Below are positions 54,293-64,000 of a stretch of DNA of 64,000 nucleotides, piece by piece (the stretch's first letter is position 1; every line of letters begins with the position of its first letter). Both the position numbers and the translations under genes were made by a program. Below the pieces are notes generated by a model. That model searched no databases. It saw only the letters and a list, made by a program, of their open reading frames with translations, and had not been told where the DNA came from. Origin of the DNA: Desulfocurvibacter africanus subsp. africanus DSM 2603. Its GTDB lineage: Bacteria > Desulfobacterota > Desulfovibrionia > Desulfovibrionales > Desulfovibrionaceae. Where the stretch lies: positions 62,001-126,000 of the forward strand of contig NZ_AULZ01000012.1 in the NCBI RefSeq assembly GCF_000422545.1. Direction: 5' to 3'.

Positions 54293-56035
54293 CATGACCT
54301 TGATGCCGACGTCGTAGTACTTGCCAATCCCGTATTCGGCGCGGCGGAAGAACTTTTCGGCGCTGGGGCCGATGATCTGCAGTTCGGGATGGCGCTTCTG
54401 TGTTTCCAGGGCGATGCGCATCTCCTGGGTGCAGCCGGTGGAGAAGGTCGAATCCTTGCCTGACCACATGGGCGGCACCTTTTTGCCCATGAGCGCGAAG
54501 CTCGCCTCCACGTCCTCCACTGTCTGGAAACGCCAAACATCCAAGAGGCCGCTGCGCTGCACGCGTTCCCACATGAACATGAGGTCGTCGCCGTCCATGC
54601 CTTCCTCGAAGTGCTCGGCCGGATTGATGATGAAGGCGTTGTCCAGCTTGGAGCGCAAATGCTGGACAAAGGTGTCCACCACGCGGACAGCGGCCTTGGT
54701 CTGGCCTGGGATGGAGCCGATGACCGCGGAGTAGAACATGACGGTCCTGCCCTGCGCCTTGGCCTCGCGCATGTTCGAGATGATGCGGTCGGCCATGCCC
54801 GTGAGGTCAGCCTCGGTGAACTTGCGCACCGAGCGCGCCCTGGTCTTGCAGTGCAGGCGGAACTTGCCTTCCTTATCCCGGTGGAAGCTGGCGATATCGC
54901 GGGTGAATTCATGGCTGCACTGGATGAGGTTCTGGAAATTGCGACCGCCCTTGGCAAGCACCAGGTCGCACTCCTTCCAGGCCCGCGCGAAGGTCACGCT
55001 CGTCTTGTACAGGTTGAGCTGCTCGCGCGTGCCGTCGGAAATGATCAGGAAGCGGTGCTCGCGCAGCTGCTGCAGCAGGCCCTTCTTGGAGATGACCATA
55101 TCCGGGAGCACATGCGCACCACTGATCAATTCCTTGAGCACCGGGTCGCTCGTGGTGTCCCACATGGTGGGCGTGGAGAAGAGGAAACCGGCCTTGAGGG
55201 CCAGCACCACCTGATGCCCCATGCGCAGCAGCCTTCGGATAATGATCAGGTCGAATACGAACCCGCCGCTCGTATCCGGCAGGTAAAGAACTTTCTTGGG
55301 CTCGTCGTCCTCGGTTCCGAGCAGCAGGCGCAGATGGGAGCATTCGCCGCATGGCTTCTGCAGTTCCTGCTCCACGTCGAGCTGCGAGGGCGAGGCGTCC
55401 TCCCACAGGGAATTCATGGTGGACAGGTACAAAAGCCGCTTGAGTTCCAGGAAATCCAGGTCGCCGCGCAGCTCGCGCGTGTCCGTGCACACGGCGCACT
55501 CCGGCGGGCATGAGTGAATGAGCTTGTCCGTGGAGGACTTGCGCAGGAAGTTCAAGGCTCGCTTGTTCTCCCGCTGTTTGCGCTCCTCATAAGGGTCTTC
55601 CAAGGCGAGCTGGGTCAGCGCGATGCTCGCAAGGCGCTTGACCAGGCGCGAAGGGATCATGATGCGCGAGGCCAAGTGGTGCTTGAAGCGGTGGCGGCAG
55701 TACTGGATGATGCGCTGCTCGTTGTATTTGTCCAGGCCGTGGTGGCGCACAAGTTTGATGATAAAGCGCCAGATGCGATTGTATTCGTGGATGAGCTCCT
55801 TGGGCGGAGTCTTCTGTATAAGCAGATGCAGGGTCTCATCCGAACAGGGGAAAAATGCTTGATCCTCGCCCAGAGCGACCATGAAGCGCAACTGCTCGTC
55901 CGAAGCGACCTTCTCGGGATTGAGCAGGTACTCCACATTGTTCTCAGTCTTGAAATGGTTGATCCAAGCGTCGAGCTTGGGATCCTTGCCCCAGCGCAGA
56001 TCCTTGGCAATAGATATCTGTAACGGGCCGGTCAT
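54290..56035 (-). CDS. DUF89/ARMT1-like protein
   Basis: 581 residues from ATG 56035 (TGGAGCCTACCGC upstream); the longer frame enters a repeat. Residues ~270-470 (FVFDLIIIRRLLRMGHQVVL, and ISDGTREQLNLYKTSV, FARAWKECDLVLAKGGRNF) have the layout of the DUF89/ARMT1 fold, metal-dependent phosphatases that remove damaged sugar phosphates. The N-terminal ~250 residues are helical with clustered cysteines (CPPECAVC, CGECSH) that could bind metal. The exact substrate is unknown. The TAG stop is shared with a type C element; a copy of the last 21 codons lies at 46244. Confidence 0.6.
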   Translation of the reverse strand: MTGPLQISIAKDLRWGKDPKLDAWINHFKTENNVEYLLNPEKVASDEQLRFMVALGEDQAFFPCSDETLHLLIQKTPPKELIHEYNRIWRFIIKLVRHHGLDKYNEQRIIQYCRHRFKHHLASRIMIPSRLVKRLASIALTQLALEDPYEERKQRENKRALNFLRKSSTDKLIHSCPPECAVCTDTRELRGDLDFLELKRLLYLSTMNSLWEDASPSQLDVEQELQKPCGECSHLRLLLGTEDDEPKKVLYLPDTSGGFVFDLIIIRRLLRMGHQVVLALKAGFLFSTPTMWDTTSDPVLKELISGAHVLPDMVISKKGLLQQLREHRFLIISDGTREQLNLYKTSVTFARAWKECDLVLAKGGRNFQNLIQCSHEFTRDIASFHRDKEGKFRLHCKTRARSVRKFTEADLTGMADRIISNMREAKAQGRTVMFYSAVIGSIPGQTKAAVRVVDTFVQHLRSKLDNAFIINPAEHFEEGMDGDDLMFMWERVQRSGLLDVWRFQTVEDVEASFALMGKKVPPMWSGKDSTFSTGCTQEMRIALETQKRHPELQIIGPSAEKFFRRAEYGIGKYYDVGIKVM

Positions 56036-56112
56036 GCGGTAGGCTCCATAAATGGATTGAGCGAAGCCCTGGCCTCCCGAAGGGAAGCGGAAGATGCCTC
56101 GTATGATTTGAT

Positions 56113-56240
56113 TAGAGCATTTTGCTTTTGAAAATGCTCTGCAAGCCATGCATCGGCATGGCTTGCCGCCGCGTAGGCGTAGGCGCAATTCACTTGCGCC
56201 GTCAACGCCGGAGCGGGCGTCTTAAAAGCAATCTGCTCTA
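56113..56240 (-). repeat. Miniature element, type A1
   Basis: 128-bp copy bounded by TTAG and CTAA, located just upstream of the DUF89-like gene. One change in the stem (GCATCGG in the loop region). Confidence 0.92.
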
Positions 56241-56545
56241 AGTGAGAAAACCTAAAACTGGTTACCATAAAAGGTCGCAAGGCGGTAGTCGGGATTGCCG
56301 GCGCAATCGCGCCAGACACCGCCATATCCCGTCTTGGCCTCTGCCGCGCCGGACGTTACGAGCCAGCGACAATGACACCCGGAAAGCGAACTGATCCGGC
56401 TTGAGCGTAACGTCCTTCTCCTATCGCTGGTGTGGCCGACTTTAGCGCACCATTATTCGCATTGCGGCAAGATATCCTCCCCCAAAAAACAGCCTGCTGC
56501 TAGAATTACCATTTGCCGGTTATCCAAATAATCATGGAGAGAGGC
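56241..56545. other. Divergent intergenic region
   Basis: No gene is supported. It separates the leftward DUF89-like gene with its element and the rightward DUF2141 gene. Confidence 0.4.
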
Positions 56546-56977
56546 ATGAGGCAACCAATCGCAGTGCTCTTGTTCATTTTGACCGTGATGCCGATCTGGG
56601 CGACTCAAGCCTTGGCCGCGGACCTGGAAGTCACGCTCACGGGCATCCGCAATGACGCGGGCTCTATTCGGATAGCCGTCCTAAACCGCCTAACAGGATT
56701 TCCGGACGCCGATAACGCCGTGGCCCTGCACAAGGAGCCTGCCCGGCCCGGTTCCATGACCCTGCATTTTACCGGGCTGAAGCCTGGACGCTATGCCTTG
56801 GCCGTTTTCCATGACGAAGACGATGATGGTGAGCTGCAACGGCTGCTGGGCCTCATACCGCTTGAAGGCTACGCACTGAGCGGAAATGCCGGCCGCATGG
56901 GGCCACCGAGTTTTGGACGCATGGCCTTTGTCCTGACAGACGAAGGCGCGGCCATGACTCTGCCCATGCGCTATTGA
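56546..56977 (+). CDS. Secreted DUF2141 protein
   Basis: 143 residues from ATG 56546 (GGAGAGAGGC before it). A signal peptide (MRQPIAVLLFILTVMPIWAT QALAA) precedes a beta-rich domain: LEVTLTGIRNDAGSIRIAVL, FTGLKPGRYALAVFHDEDDD and GMPP-like GRMGPPSFGRMAF are the DUF2141 hallmarks. Found in envelopes of many bacteria; function unknown. It precedes the TetR/RND operon but has its own context. Confidence 0.85.
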   Translation: MRQPIAVLLFILTVMPIWATQALAADLEVTLTGIRNDAGSIRIAVLNRLTGFPDADNAVALHKEPARPGSMTLHFTGLKPGRYALAVFHDEDDDGELQRLLGLIPLEGYALSGNAGRMGPPSFGRMAFVLTDEGAAMTLPMRY

Positions 56978-57063
56978 AACGGAGCTCCGCCACTTGACGG
57001 AGAGGCAGGCAACCGTCTCCCTGCGGCGGTCACATTGACTTCCTTCCTGTGCGGGCATATCGG

Positions 57064-57081
57064 GAACTGACCAGTCAGTTC
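57064..57081. promoter_or_regulatory. TetR-type operator
   Basis: GAACTGACCAGTCAGTTC is a perfect dyad 18 bp before the TetR gene. TTGACT at 57035 is a candidate -35 box. Binding would block transcription of the regulator and the efflux genes behind it. Confidence 0.8.
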
Positions 57082-57098
57082 TGCACAAGGAAGTAACT

Positions 57099-57722
57099 GT
57101 GCCGCCTAGCAACAAACGCACCCTGATTATGGCCGCGGCGGAAAAGCTCTTCACCAGCCGCCGTTTCCATGAGATCACCTTGGACGATATCGCCCGTGAG
57201 GCCCATGTGGGCAAGGGAACCATCTATACCCATTTCCGCGACAAGAATGACCTGTTCTTCCAGGTGACGACTTCGGGCCTTGACGATTTGTGCGACCTTT
57301 TACGCCTCAGGGTTTCCAGCGCTGCCCCCTTTGCGCAACAGCTCCAGGAAGCCTGTGGAGAGGTTTGCTCTTTCTTTGCCAAGCGGCGCGAGCTGTTTCG
57401 CATGATCCAATCCGAAGAGGCGCGCATGGCCTTCAATCATGGGGAACTGCGCGAACGCTGGATGCACCGGCGTCTAAATCTGGTGGAAGCCATGGCCGAT
57501 GTGCTGCGCAGGGGGGTGTCCACTGGGCTTGTGCGCGCCGACATCACCGCGGAATTCCAGGCCGAGCTCCTGCTCGGCATGTTGCGAGCCGTAACGCGCA
57601 GCGCTGGAAACGGCGTCGTCGATCCGCAACGTTATACGCTTATGCTCGACGTATTCATCAACGGAGCCGGACTCGGGCCCACGGGCGGCCCAGAGGCCCC
57701 TACCGGCGTCCTTGTGGAGTAG
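57099..57722 (+). CDS. TetR/AcrR-family repressor of efflux operon
   Basis: 207 residues from GTG 57099 with AAGGAAG upstream. The N-terminal helix-turn-helix is standard (LIMAAAEKLFTSRRFHEITL, DDIAREAHVGKGTIYTHFRD). The C-terminal ligand-binding region starts near residue 60. It heads an operon with an RND adaptor and pump (4 and 14 bp gaps) and most likely represses it through the 18-bp operator upstream, releasing on binding an exported compound. Confidence 0.9.
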   Translation: MPPSNKRTLIMAAAEKLFTSRRFHEITLDDIAREAHVGKGTIYTHFRDKNDLFFQVTTSGLDDLCDLLRLRVSSAAPFAQQLQEACGEVCSFFAKRRELFRMIQSEEARMAFNHGELRERWMHRRLNLVEAMADVLRRGVSTGLVRADITAEFQAELLLGMLRAVTRSAGNGVVDPQRYTLMLDVFINGAGLGPTGGPEAPTGVLVE

Positions 57723-57725
57723 ACT

Positions 57726-58937
57726 ATGAAGAAGATGATAATCCTCGGGCTCGTGCTGGTTTGCGCGATCCTCATCGGTTGGAGGGTCCATGACAGGCTG
57801 ACCGGTGAAGGTCCGGCCTCGGCCCGGGGACGCAAGCCCAATGCCGTTACCGTGGCCGTGCAGCCTGTGCGCACGACAACCATGCGCCACACGGCCGAAT
57901 TCACTGGCACCCTGCTGCCCAAGGCGCAATTCGTGGTCGCTCCCAATGTGGCGGGCCGCCTGGAACGATTGCTGGTCAACATTGGCGACACGGTGCGCAA
58001 GGGCCAGCTCATCGCCGAACTGGACAACCGCGAGTACGCCGAGCAGGTGGAACAGGCGCGGGCCGAACTGGAAGTGGCCCAGGCCAATGTCATTGACTGC
58101 CTTAGCGCGCTGGATGTGGCGGAGCGCGACCTGAAGCGGTCTCGCCAACTGCGCGACAGCAACGTGGTCTCCCAGTCCGAACTGGATAAGACCGAGGCGA
58201 ACTTCAATACCTGCCGGGCCAAGCACCTGGTTGCCCTGGCCCAAGTGCGCCAGAAGGAAGCCTCTCTGGAGGCGGCCAAGGTGCGCCTGGCCTACACGCG
58301 CATCCATGCTTCCTGGGAAGACAGCGACGTGGAGCGCATTGTGGGCGAGCGCTTCGCCGACGAGGGAGCCACGCTCAAGGTCGGCGATCCCATCGTCTCG
58401 GTGGTGACTCTCGATCCCCTGCTCGCCGTGATCAACGTCATCGAACGCGACTTTCCTTTGGTTAAAGTAGGCCAGACCGCCGAGATCCTGGCCGACGCCC
58501 TCCCCGGCAAGGTCTTTGCCGGCCAGGTGGCGCGACGCGCTCCCGTGCTCCAGGAATCCTCGCGTCAGGGGCGGGTCGAAGTGCTCGTGCCAAATGCCGA
58601 TGGCTTGCTTGCACCGGGCATGTTCGCCCGCGTGCGCCTGAGTTTTGCAGAGCGGAGCGAGGTCACGGCCGTTCCGATATCCGCCCTGACAACGCGCGAA
58701 GGCCGGCAGGGAGTGTTCATGGCCGATCCCGAAAGCCTTCTCGCGCGCTTCGTGCCCATGTCCGTGGGCATTACGGAAGGTCAATGGGCCGAGGTCGTGG
58801 AACCGCGTATCGAAGGCCTGGTGATCACATTGGGCCAGCACCTGCTGGAGGACGGATCGGCCATCGCCCTGCCCAGCGACAAGAACGCGGGCGGCGGACA
58901 ACAGAAATCCCCCGGCTCCAAGCCTAAAAAGAGCTGA
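57726..58937 (+). CDS. RND efflux periplasmic adaptor
   Basis: 403 residues. One N-terminal membrane anchor (MKKMIILGLVLVCAILIGWR), then the membrane fusion protein layout: barrel-sandwich/lipoyl part (EFTGTLLPKAQFVVAPNVAG, RLERLLVNIGDTVRKGQLIA), helical hairpin (QARAELEVAQANVIDCLSAL), and beta-barrel (VTLDPLLAVINVIERDFPLV). It connects the inner-membrane RND pump to an outer-membrane channel. No channel gene is in the operon, so it must use one encoded elsewhere. Confidence 0.93.
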   Translation: MKKMIILGLVLVCAILIGWRVHDRLTGEGPASARGRKPNAVTVAVQPVRTTTMRHTAEFTGTLLPKAQFVVAPNVAGRLERLLVNIGDTVRKGQLIAELDNREYAEQVEQARAELEVAQANVIDCLSALDVAERDLKRSRQLRDSNVVSQSELDKTEANFNTCRAKHLVALAQVRQKEASLEAAKVRLAYTRIHASWEDSDVERIVGERFADEGATLKVGDPIVSVVTLDPLLAVINVIERDFPLVKVGQTAEILADALPGKVFAGQVARRAPVLQESSRQGRVEVLVPNADGLLAPGMFARVRLSFAERSEVTAVPISALTTREGRQGVFMADPESLLARFVPMSVGITEGQWAEVVEPRIEGLVITLGQHLLEDGSAIALPSDKNAGGGQQKSPGSKPKKS

Positions 58938-58950
58938 GCGGGAAAAGAAC

Positions 58951-61900
58951 ATGCGCGATATAGCCAGATTCTCGGTGCGCCGGCCGGTCTTCACGGCCAT
59001 GGCCACGCTCATCGTACTCATTCTGGGCGGCGTGTCCCTGAGCCGCCTGCCTATCGACCTGATGCCGGACATCACCTACCCGACCCTGAGCATCAGCACT
59101 GCCTATGAGAACGCCAGCCCCCAGGAGATCGAAACCCTGGTCACGCGGCCCGTGGAGCAGGCCCTGAGCGCCGTGCCGGGAGTGGAGGAGGTCACTTCGG
59201 TTTCTTCCGAAGGTCAGAGCAGCGTGCGCGTGACCTTCACCTGGGGCACGGACCTTGACGCCGCGGCCAACGACGTGCGCGACCGCCTGGACCGCATGCT
59301 GTCCAGCCTCCCGGAGGATGTCGATCGGCCCGTGCTGCGCAAGTTCGACCTGGCCAGCTTTCCCGTTCTTATCCTGGGCGCTTCCAGCCGCCTGGACCCC
59401 GTGCAGATGCGCCGCCTCCTGGATGACGACGTGCGCTACCGCATAGAGCGGGTGCCCGGCGTGGCGGCACTGGACATTTGGGGCGGCCTGGAGCGCGAGA
59501 TCCACGTTGACCTGCTGCCCGAGCGGATCAAGGCCTTGGACATATCGTTGGACCAGATCGTCACCCGTATCAAGAATTCGAACCTGACGCTGCCCGCTGG
59601 CGTGGTCGAGAGCGGCAACCACGAGATCTCCATTCGCACGCCGGGCGAGTTCGCCAGCCTGGACGAACTGCGCGACACCGTGGTGGCCGAGCGGAGCGGC
59701 GTCACGGTGCGCCTGCGCGACGTGGCCGAGGTGCAGGACTCCTGGCAGCGCGTCACGCGCATCGTGCGCGTCAACGGCGAGCCGGGCGTGCGCCTGTCCG
59801 TAAGCAAGCAATCGGGCACCAACACCGTGGAAGTGGCCGAGCGCGTGCTCGCGGAACTTGAGCGCATCAACGAGGATATCCCTCAGGTGCGCATCGTGCC
59901 CATCGTGGACACCTCGCTCTACATCAAACGCTCCATCACCAACGTGGCCAGCTCCACCATTTACGGCGGCCTGTTCGCCGTGCTCGTGCTGCTGGCCTTC
60001 CTGCGCCATGTGCGCAGCACGCTTATCGTGGCCGCGGCCATCCCCATCTCCATCGTGGCCACCTTCATGCTCATCTACTTCGGCGGCTTCACCCTGAACC
60101 TCATGACTCTGGGCGGCCTGGCTCTCGGTGTGGGCATGCTCGTGGACAACGCCATCGTGGTCCTGGAGAACATCCACCGCCTGCACATGCAAGGCCGACC
60201 GCCCAAATCCGCGGCAGTGTACGGCGCGGGCGAAGTCGCGGCGGCCATCACAGCCAGCACTCTGACCACCCTGGTCGTGTTCCTGCCCCTGGTGTTCGTG
60301 CGCGGCATGGCCGGCGTCATGTTCAAGCAACTGGCCTACGTGGTGAGCTTTTCGCTTATCTGCTCCCTGGGCGTAGCCCTGACCCTGGTGCCCATGCTCG
60401 CTTCCACCATCATGGTTCCAGGCGTGCCGCGATCCGAGCGGCCGGGGTTGCTGCGCAAGCTGGCCAGCTTTCTCGGACGTGGATTCACGCGCATGGAGAA
60501 CGAATACAAGGGCCTGCTGCACTCCTGCCTGGCGCACCGCTGGCTGACCATCGGCCTGGCCCTCGGGCTACTGGCGGGCAGCTTCGCCTTCGTCCCTCTC
60601 ATAGGCGTGGAGATGATGCCGCAGACCGACGAGGGCGAGGTGCGCATCAACGTGGAAATGGAGGCCGGAACCAGGCTGTCCCTGCTCGACGAAACCTTTG
60701 CGCCCATCGAGGCCATCGTGAAGCGCGCCGTGCCCGAGGCCGAGAGCGTCATCACCTCCCTTGGCGGATCCGGCTGGCGCACCTCGGGCTCGCACCTGGG
60801 CGACATGCGCATAAGCCTCGTGCCTCAGAAGCAGCGCGAGCGCTCCAGCGAGGAGATCGCCCAGGCCTTGCGCAAGGAACTAGCGCACATTCCCGGTGCG
60901 ACCATCCGCACGCGCGCGGGCCAAGGCTTGTTCATCCTGCGCATGGGCACGAGCGGTGGCGAGCAGCTCCAGGTTGAAATTCGCGGCTATGATTTGAAGA
61001 TCGCCGACTCCCTGGCCGAACAGGTCAAGGCCATGGCCGAGCGCATCCCGGGCGTCACGGATACCCAGATCAGCCGTCAGAGCGGCAGTCCGGAGCGCAT
61101 GATCGTGGTGGATCGCGCCAAGGCCGAGAGCCTTGGCGTGCGTGTGTCCGATGTGGCCAACGCGTTGCAGACCGCGCTTTCCGGCACCCGCGCCAGCGGG
61201 TATCGGGAGGCAGGCGACGAGTTCGACATACTTGTGCGGCTCAAGGATGCCGAATTCTCCGACCTGCGTGACATCCTGGACCTGACAGTGGCAAACGCCG
61301 CAGGCCAGGCCGTGGTCCTGCGCAACCTCGTCACCGTGCAACCCTCCTCTGGGCCCGTGAGCATCGAGCGTCAGGATCAGGAACGCATCGTGACCGTCTC
61401 CGGCAACCTGAGCGGCCGGGACATGGGTTCGGTCATCGCCGACATGCGCGCGGAGCTGGCCACGCTGCCGGTGCCACGCGGCTTCAACATCAGCTTCGGC
61501 GGCGATTTCGAGGAGCAGCAGGAGGTCTTCGGCGAACTGGCCATGGGTCTCATTCTCGCGCTGGTGCTCGTATACATGGTCATGGCCTGCCTCTACGAAT
61601 CCCTGCGCGACCCCTTTGTGGTCATGTTCTCGGTGCCCCTGGCCATCGTCGGCGTGGTGCTCATGCTCTTTCTGACCCGCACGACCTTCAACGTGCAGTC
61701 ATTCATCGGTTGCATCATGCTCGGCGGCATCATCGTCAACAACGCCATCCTGCTGGTTGATCAGACCAACCAGCTCCGTCGCGAAGAGGGCTTCGGCTTG
61801 CGCGAGGCCATCGAGGAAGCCGGCCGCAGAAGACTGCGGCCCATCCTCATGACTTCGCTGACGACCGTCTTCGGTTTGCTGCCCTTGGCCCTGGGCCTCG

Positions 61901-62100
61901 GCGAGGGCGGCGAGGCCCAGGCTCCCATGGCCCGAGCGGTCATCGGCGGCCTGACCAGCTCCACGCTCATCACCCTGGTCTTCGTGCCGGTCATGTATTC
62001 GTTAATTTCCGGTAACGAGCGGCACTCCCTGGTCGAGGACGAGTTAGAGAAAGGCGGGGCTGCAGCCGTACTTGTGCCCGAGGAAGTACGCGAGAATTAG
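58951..62100 (+). CDS. RND-family efflux pump
   Basis: 1049 residues, full length for HAE1-type pumps. Starts with [20 protein letters not shown]; twelve membrane helices in two halves with two large periplasmic loops. [20 protein letters not shown] in TM4 carries the proton-relay Asp residues. The second half has [20 protein letters not shown]. It exports drugs, metals or organic compounds by proton exchange. Its TAG stop at 62098-62100 is the border of a type B miniature element. Confidence 0.95.
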   Translation: MRDIARFSVRRPVFTAMATLIVLILGGVSLSRLPIDLMPDITYPTLSISTAYENASPQEIETLVTRPVEQALSAVPGVEEVTSVSSEGQSSVRVTFTWGTDLDAAANDVRDRLDRMLSSLPEDVDRPVLRKFDLASFPVLILGASSRLDPVQMRRLLDDDVRYRIERVPGVAALDIWGGLEREIHVDLLPERIKALDISLDQIVTRIKNSNLTLPAGVVESGNHEISIRTPGEFASLDELRDTVVAERSGVTVRLRDVAEVQDSWQRVTRIVRVNGEPGVRLSVSKQSGTNTVEVAERVLAELERINEDIPQVRIVPIVDTSLYIKRSITNVASSTIYGGLFAVLVLLAFLRHVRSTLIVAAAIPISIVATFMLIYFGGFTLNLMTLGGLALGVGMLVDNAIVVLENIHRLHMQGRPPKSAAVYGAGEVAAAITASTLTTLVVFLPLVFVRGMAGVMFKQLAYVVSFSLICSLGVALTLVPMLASTIMVPGVPRSERPGLLRKLASFLGRGFTRMENEYKGLLHSCLAHRWLTIGLALGLLAGSFAFVPLIGVEMMPQTDEGEVRINVEMEAGTRLSLLDETFAPIEAIVKRAVPEAESVITSLGGSGWRTSGSHLGDMRISLVPQKQRERSSEEIAQALRKELAHIPGATIRTRAGQGLFILRMGTSGGEQLQVEIRGYDLKIADSLAEQVKAMAERIPGVTDTQISRQSGSPERMIVVDRAKAESLGVRVSDVANALQTALSGTRASGYREAGDEFDILVRLKDAEFSDLRDILDLTVANAAGQAVVLRNLVTVQPSSGPVSIERQDQERIVTVSGNLSGRDMGSVIADMRAELATLPVPRGFNISFGGDFEEQQEVFGELAMGLILALVLVYMVMACLYESLRDPFVVMFSVPLAIVGVVLMLFLTRTTFNVQSFIGCIMLGGIIVNNAILLVDQTNQLRREEGFGLREAIEEAGRRRLRPILMTSLTTVFGLLPLALGLGEGGEAQAPMARAVIGGLTSSTLITLVFVPVMYSLISGNERHSLVEDELEKGGAAAVLVPEEVREN

Positions 62101-62225
62101 AGCATTTTGCTTTTGAAAATGCTCTGCAAGCCAAGCGTCGGCATGGCTTGCCGCCCCGCAGGCGTAGGCGGAATGTAATTCCGCCGTCAACGCCGAAGGG
62201 AGCGCCTGAAATGCTAAATGTTTTA
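62098..62225 (-). repeat. Miniature element, type B, at RND stop codon
   Basis: 128-bp copy whose left TA lies in the stop codon of the pump gene (AATTAGAGC). Some wear at the right end (GCTAAATGTTTTA) and in the stem (CCAAGCG for CCATGCG). Confidence 0.9.
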
Positions 62226-62251
62226 GGCGGCGACCCAAAGCCGCAAACAAT

Positions 62252-62284
62252 GAGGCCGCTTCCGATAATATCGGAAGCGGCCTC
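62252..62284. terminator. Perfect 15-bp hairpin, bidirectional terminator
   Basis: GAGGCCGCTTCCGAT pairs with ATCGGAAGCGGCCTC around AAT; GTTGTTT follows. It separates the RND operon from the convergent chemoreceptor gene. Confidence 0.8.
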
Positions 62285-62482
62285 GTTGTTTCAGGGTAAC
62301 CCGTCGTTTAGAGCAATTTGCGTTTGAACTGAGAGAGGGCGCTGCCCTCTCTCAGACTCTCTCCCGGCAGGGAGCGGCGCTCCCTGCACCCCCATTTTTC
62401 ATTTTATTTGCAAGGTGCTGTAACGACAAAGGCCGCTCCCGTTATATCGGAAGCGGCCTCGTTGTTTCAGGGTAACCCGTCG
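62269..62482. repeat. 38-bp direct repeat around a type D element
   Basis: Positions 62269-62306 and 62445-62482 are identical (TATCGGAAGCGGCCTCGTTG continuing to CCGTCG). The second copy has an imperfect partner arm (GGCCGCTCCCG at 62431), so it is a second, slightly damaged terminator. The type D element lies between them. Confidence 0.85.
62309..62422 (-). repeat. Miniature element, type D
   Basis: TA-bounded 114-bp copy (TAGAGCAATTTGC...AAGGTGCTGTA). Same stems as the D unit at 21749 in reverse order: CTGAGAGAGGGC and GCAGGGAGCG hairpins. Confidence 0.85.
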
Positions 62483-62504
62483 CTTGTGGGACTGATCGGC
62501 CGTT

Positions 62505-64000
62505 TCAAGCGTGTTTCATGGTCCTCACCAGGCTTTGCAGAGCCTGGGTCTGCTTGGAGAGGTCCACGATGGCCTGGGTTGACTGGGACATGATGGAGGA
62601 CGTTTCGGTCGTGATGCGGTTAATGTCTTCCACGCTGTGGCTGATCTGCTCGCTGGCCGCGGATTGCTCCTCGGCCGAGGTGGCTATGGAACGAACCTGA
62701 TCCGTGGCCGTGTCGACAAGTTGTACGATTTCGCGCAAGGCATGGCCCGACTTGTCGGCCAACGCCGTGGACTCTTCCACGGCTCCGGCTGCCTGGTCCA
62801 TGTTGCGGATGTTCAGGCGCGTGCCGTCCTGGATGGACTTTATGGCCTGCCCCACTTCCTTCGTGGCGCTCATGGTCTTTTCGGCCAGCTTGCGCACTTC
62901 GTCGGCAACCACGGCGAAACCGCGGCCGGCCTCGCCTGCCCGAGCCGCCTCGATTGCCGCATTGAGGGCCAGCAGATTGGTCTGATCGGCGATATCCTCG
63001 ATGACGTTCATGATCTTGCCGATGGCCTCGGCCTGCTGTCCGAGCTGTCCCAGGTCGTCCTTCAATGACAAGGCCTGGGTCCGCACGTGGGTTATGGAAG
63101 TGACCACCTGCTGCACGACCTCGGCGCCTGCCTGGGCCTTGTGCTTGGCCTGCTCCGCGCCCAGAGCCGCCTGGGAGGCGTTCTTGGCCACTTCCAGCAC
63201 GCTGGCGTTCATCTGCTCCATGGCCGTGGCGGTTTCGGAGGCACGTTCGCTTTGCATATCAGCGCCGCGGGTTGCCTCGTCCACCTGGGAAGCCAACTGT
63301 TCGGAAGCCGCCGTGAGGCGCTCCACCACGGCCTCTATCTGGGTCGCCGCGTGATTCATGCCTTCGCTCTTGGCCTGCTCAGCCCTGGCCTTGGCCTGCT
63401 CAGCTTCTTCCGAGGCCTTGAGCGCGCGGTGGGATTCCTCCCAGGCCAGCTTGGTCTGCTCCTCGGCTTCGCGCATCTTGCCGATGAGCGTGTCGACCAT
63501 GGAACCCAGAGCCTTGGACAGGACGCCGATCTCGTCCTTCTGGTTCAGATTCGGCTTGGCCTGCAAGTCGCCCTCGGCAATGGCCACGGCGGAGCGCATG
63601 AGCCGGCCCAAGGGATTGGTTATGCTCCAGCTGATGAGCAAGGCCAGCAGTATGCCCGCGAGCAAAAAGCCCAGCGTCACGAGAGCGATGGACATGCGCA
63701 GGCCGGTCAAGTGGGAGAAGACCTGGTCGTACTCCGCGCCAACGGCCAGGGACCATCCCGTATCCGCGACAGGCGCAAAGCCGAAAATCCGCCTGATGCC
63801 CAGGTACGGATAGTCGTCGAAGCCCACCTCGCCCTTGACCATGCGCTGCATCATGTTCGAGATAGGCTGGAGTTGCGGGTCCTTTTTGGCGTTCTCGATC
63901 ATGTTGAGCTGTTCGAGCACGAACTTCCGGTTCTTGTGCGCGATGACCTCGCCCTTGGCGTTGAGGATATAGGCATAGCCGGTCTTGCCGAAGCTGAACG
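62505..64000 (-). CDS. Methyl-accepting chemotaxis protein (partial, runs off window)
   Basis: At least 498 residues; the 5' end lies beyond 64000 (the frame is open to the edge and reads FGKTGYAYILNAKGEVIAHK, a Cache-domain segment). Then membrane helix 2 (SIALVTLGFLLAGILLALLI), HAMP, and the signalling coiled coil with the tip [20 protein letters not shown]. No C-terminal tether pentapeptide. It is convergent with the RND operon and ends at the duplicated terminators. Confidence 0.93.
   Translation of the reverse strand, partial: FSFGKTGYAYILNAKGEVIAHKNRKFVLEQLNMIENAKKDPQLQPISNMMQRMVKGEVGFDDYPYLGIRRIFGFAPVADTGWSLAVGAEYDQVFSHLTGLRMSIALVTLGFLLAGILLALLISWSITNPLGRLMRSAVAIAEGDLQAKPNLNQKDEIGVLSKALGSMVDTLIGKMREAEEQTKLAWEESHRALKASEEAEQAKARAEQAKSEGMNHAATQIEAVVERLTAASEQLASQVDEATRGADMQSERASETATAMEQMNASVLEVAKNASQAALGAEQAKHKAQAGAEVVQQVVTSITHVRTQALSLKDDLGQLGQQAEAIGKIMNVIEDIADQTNLLALNAAIEAARAGEAGRGFAVVADEVRKLAEKTMSATKEVGQAIKSIQDGTRLNIRNMDQAAGAVEESTALADKSGHALREIVQLVDTATDQVRSIATSAEEQSAASEQISHSVEDINRITTETSSIMSQSTQAIVDLSKQTQALQSLVRTMKHA

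Noticed and set aside
58924..60537. 537-residue frame opposite the RND pump
   Set aside because: Antisense shadow with His/Gln-rich composition and no domain character.

Overview
The window looks like a chromosomal segment of a high-GC anaerobic deltaproteobacterium, most likely a Desulfovibrio-type sulfate reducer. This is inferred from the gene set (persulfide-dioxygenase/rhodanese plus YeeE, NifX-like protein, CstA/LytST, many chemoreceptors and PAS kinases) and codon use; no rRNA or tRNA was found to settle it. High-GC housekeeping blocks alternate with lower-GC accessory islands.

Layout. 0-9 kb is accessory DNA: an S24-type repressor lacking both catalytic residues, a DUF1540 fragment, an rnlAB-type toxin-antitoxin pair, and a decayed prophage immunity/replication region (leftward replication genes, Cro-like gene, intact S24 repressor, small phage-type genes). 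9.1-11.3 kb is a low-GC island with a membrane-anchored PLD-like protein and a radical SAM protein resembling viperin; it abuts a broken IS5-family element. 12-28.8 kb carries a hybrid sensor kinase, TerB-like protein, NifX-like protein, umuDC, a sulfur-handling pair, a binding-protein/kinase pair and typA. 28.9-31.7 kb is a cluster of three toxin-antitoxin pairs. 32-45.6 kb holds a PQQ sugar dehydrogenase, a PEBP protein, an AraC regulator, a CstA transporter with a LytS/LytTR two-component system, a metallo-hydrolase, a chemoreceptor with CheW, and murI. 46-56 kb has a PAS protein, a GntR-controlled cluster (membrane protein, Tat-exported metallo-hydrolase, CobW-type GTPase) and a DUF89-like protein. 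56.5-62.1 kb is a TetR-controlled RND efflux operon. A chemoreceptor runs off the right edge.

The most striking feature is a dispersed miniature-element superfamily: fifteen ~128-bp copies plus related shorter forms. All share ends reading TAGAGCAnnTTGC and are flanked by TA, as expected for mobilisation by an IS630/mariner-type transposase. Each copy is a string of hairpins whose stems differ between subfamilies by compensating changes. Most copies add exactly 126 bp, keep one reading frame open, and sit harmlessly in frame in a transposase or in the TA of stop codons. Different hairpin cargoes share the same ends and are joined into composites. The other leading candidate is the viperin-like/PLD-like two-gene island, a possible antiviral system.
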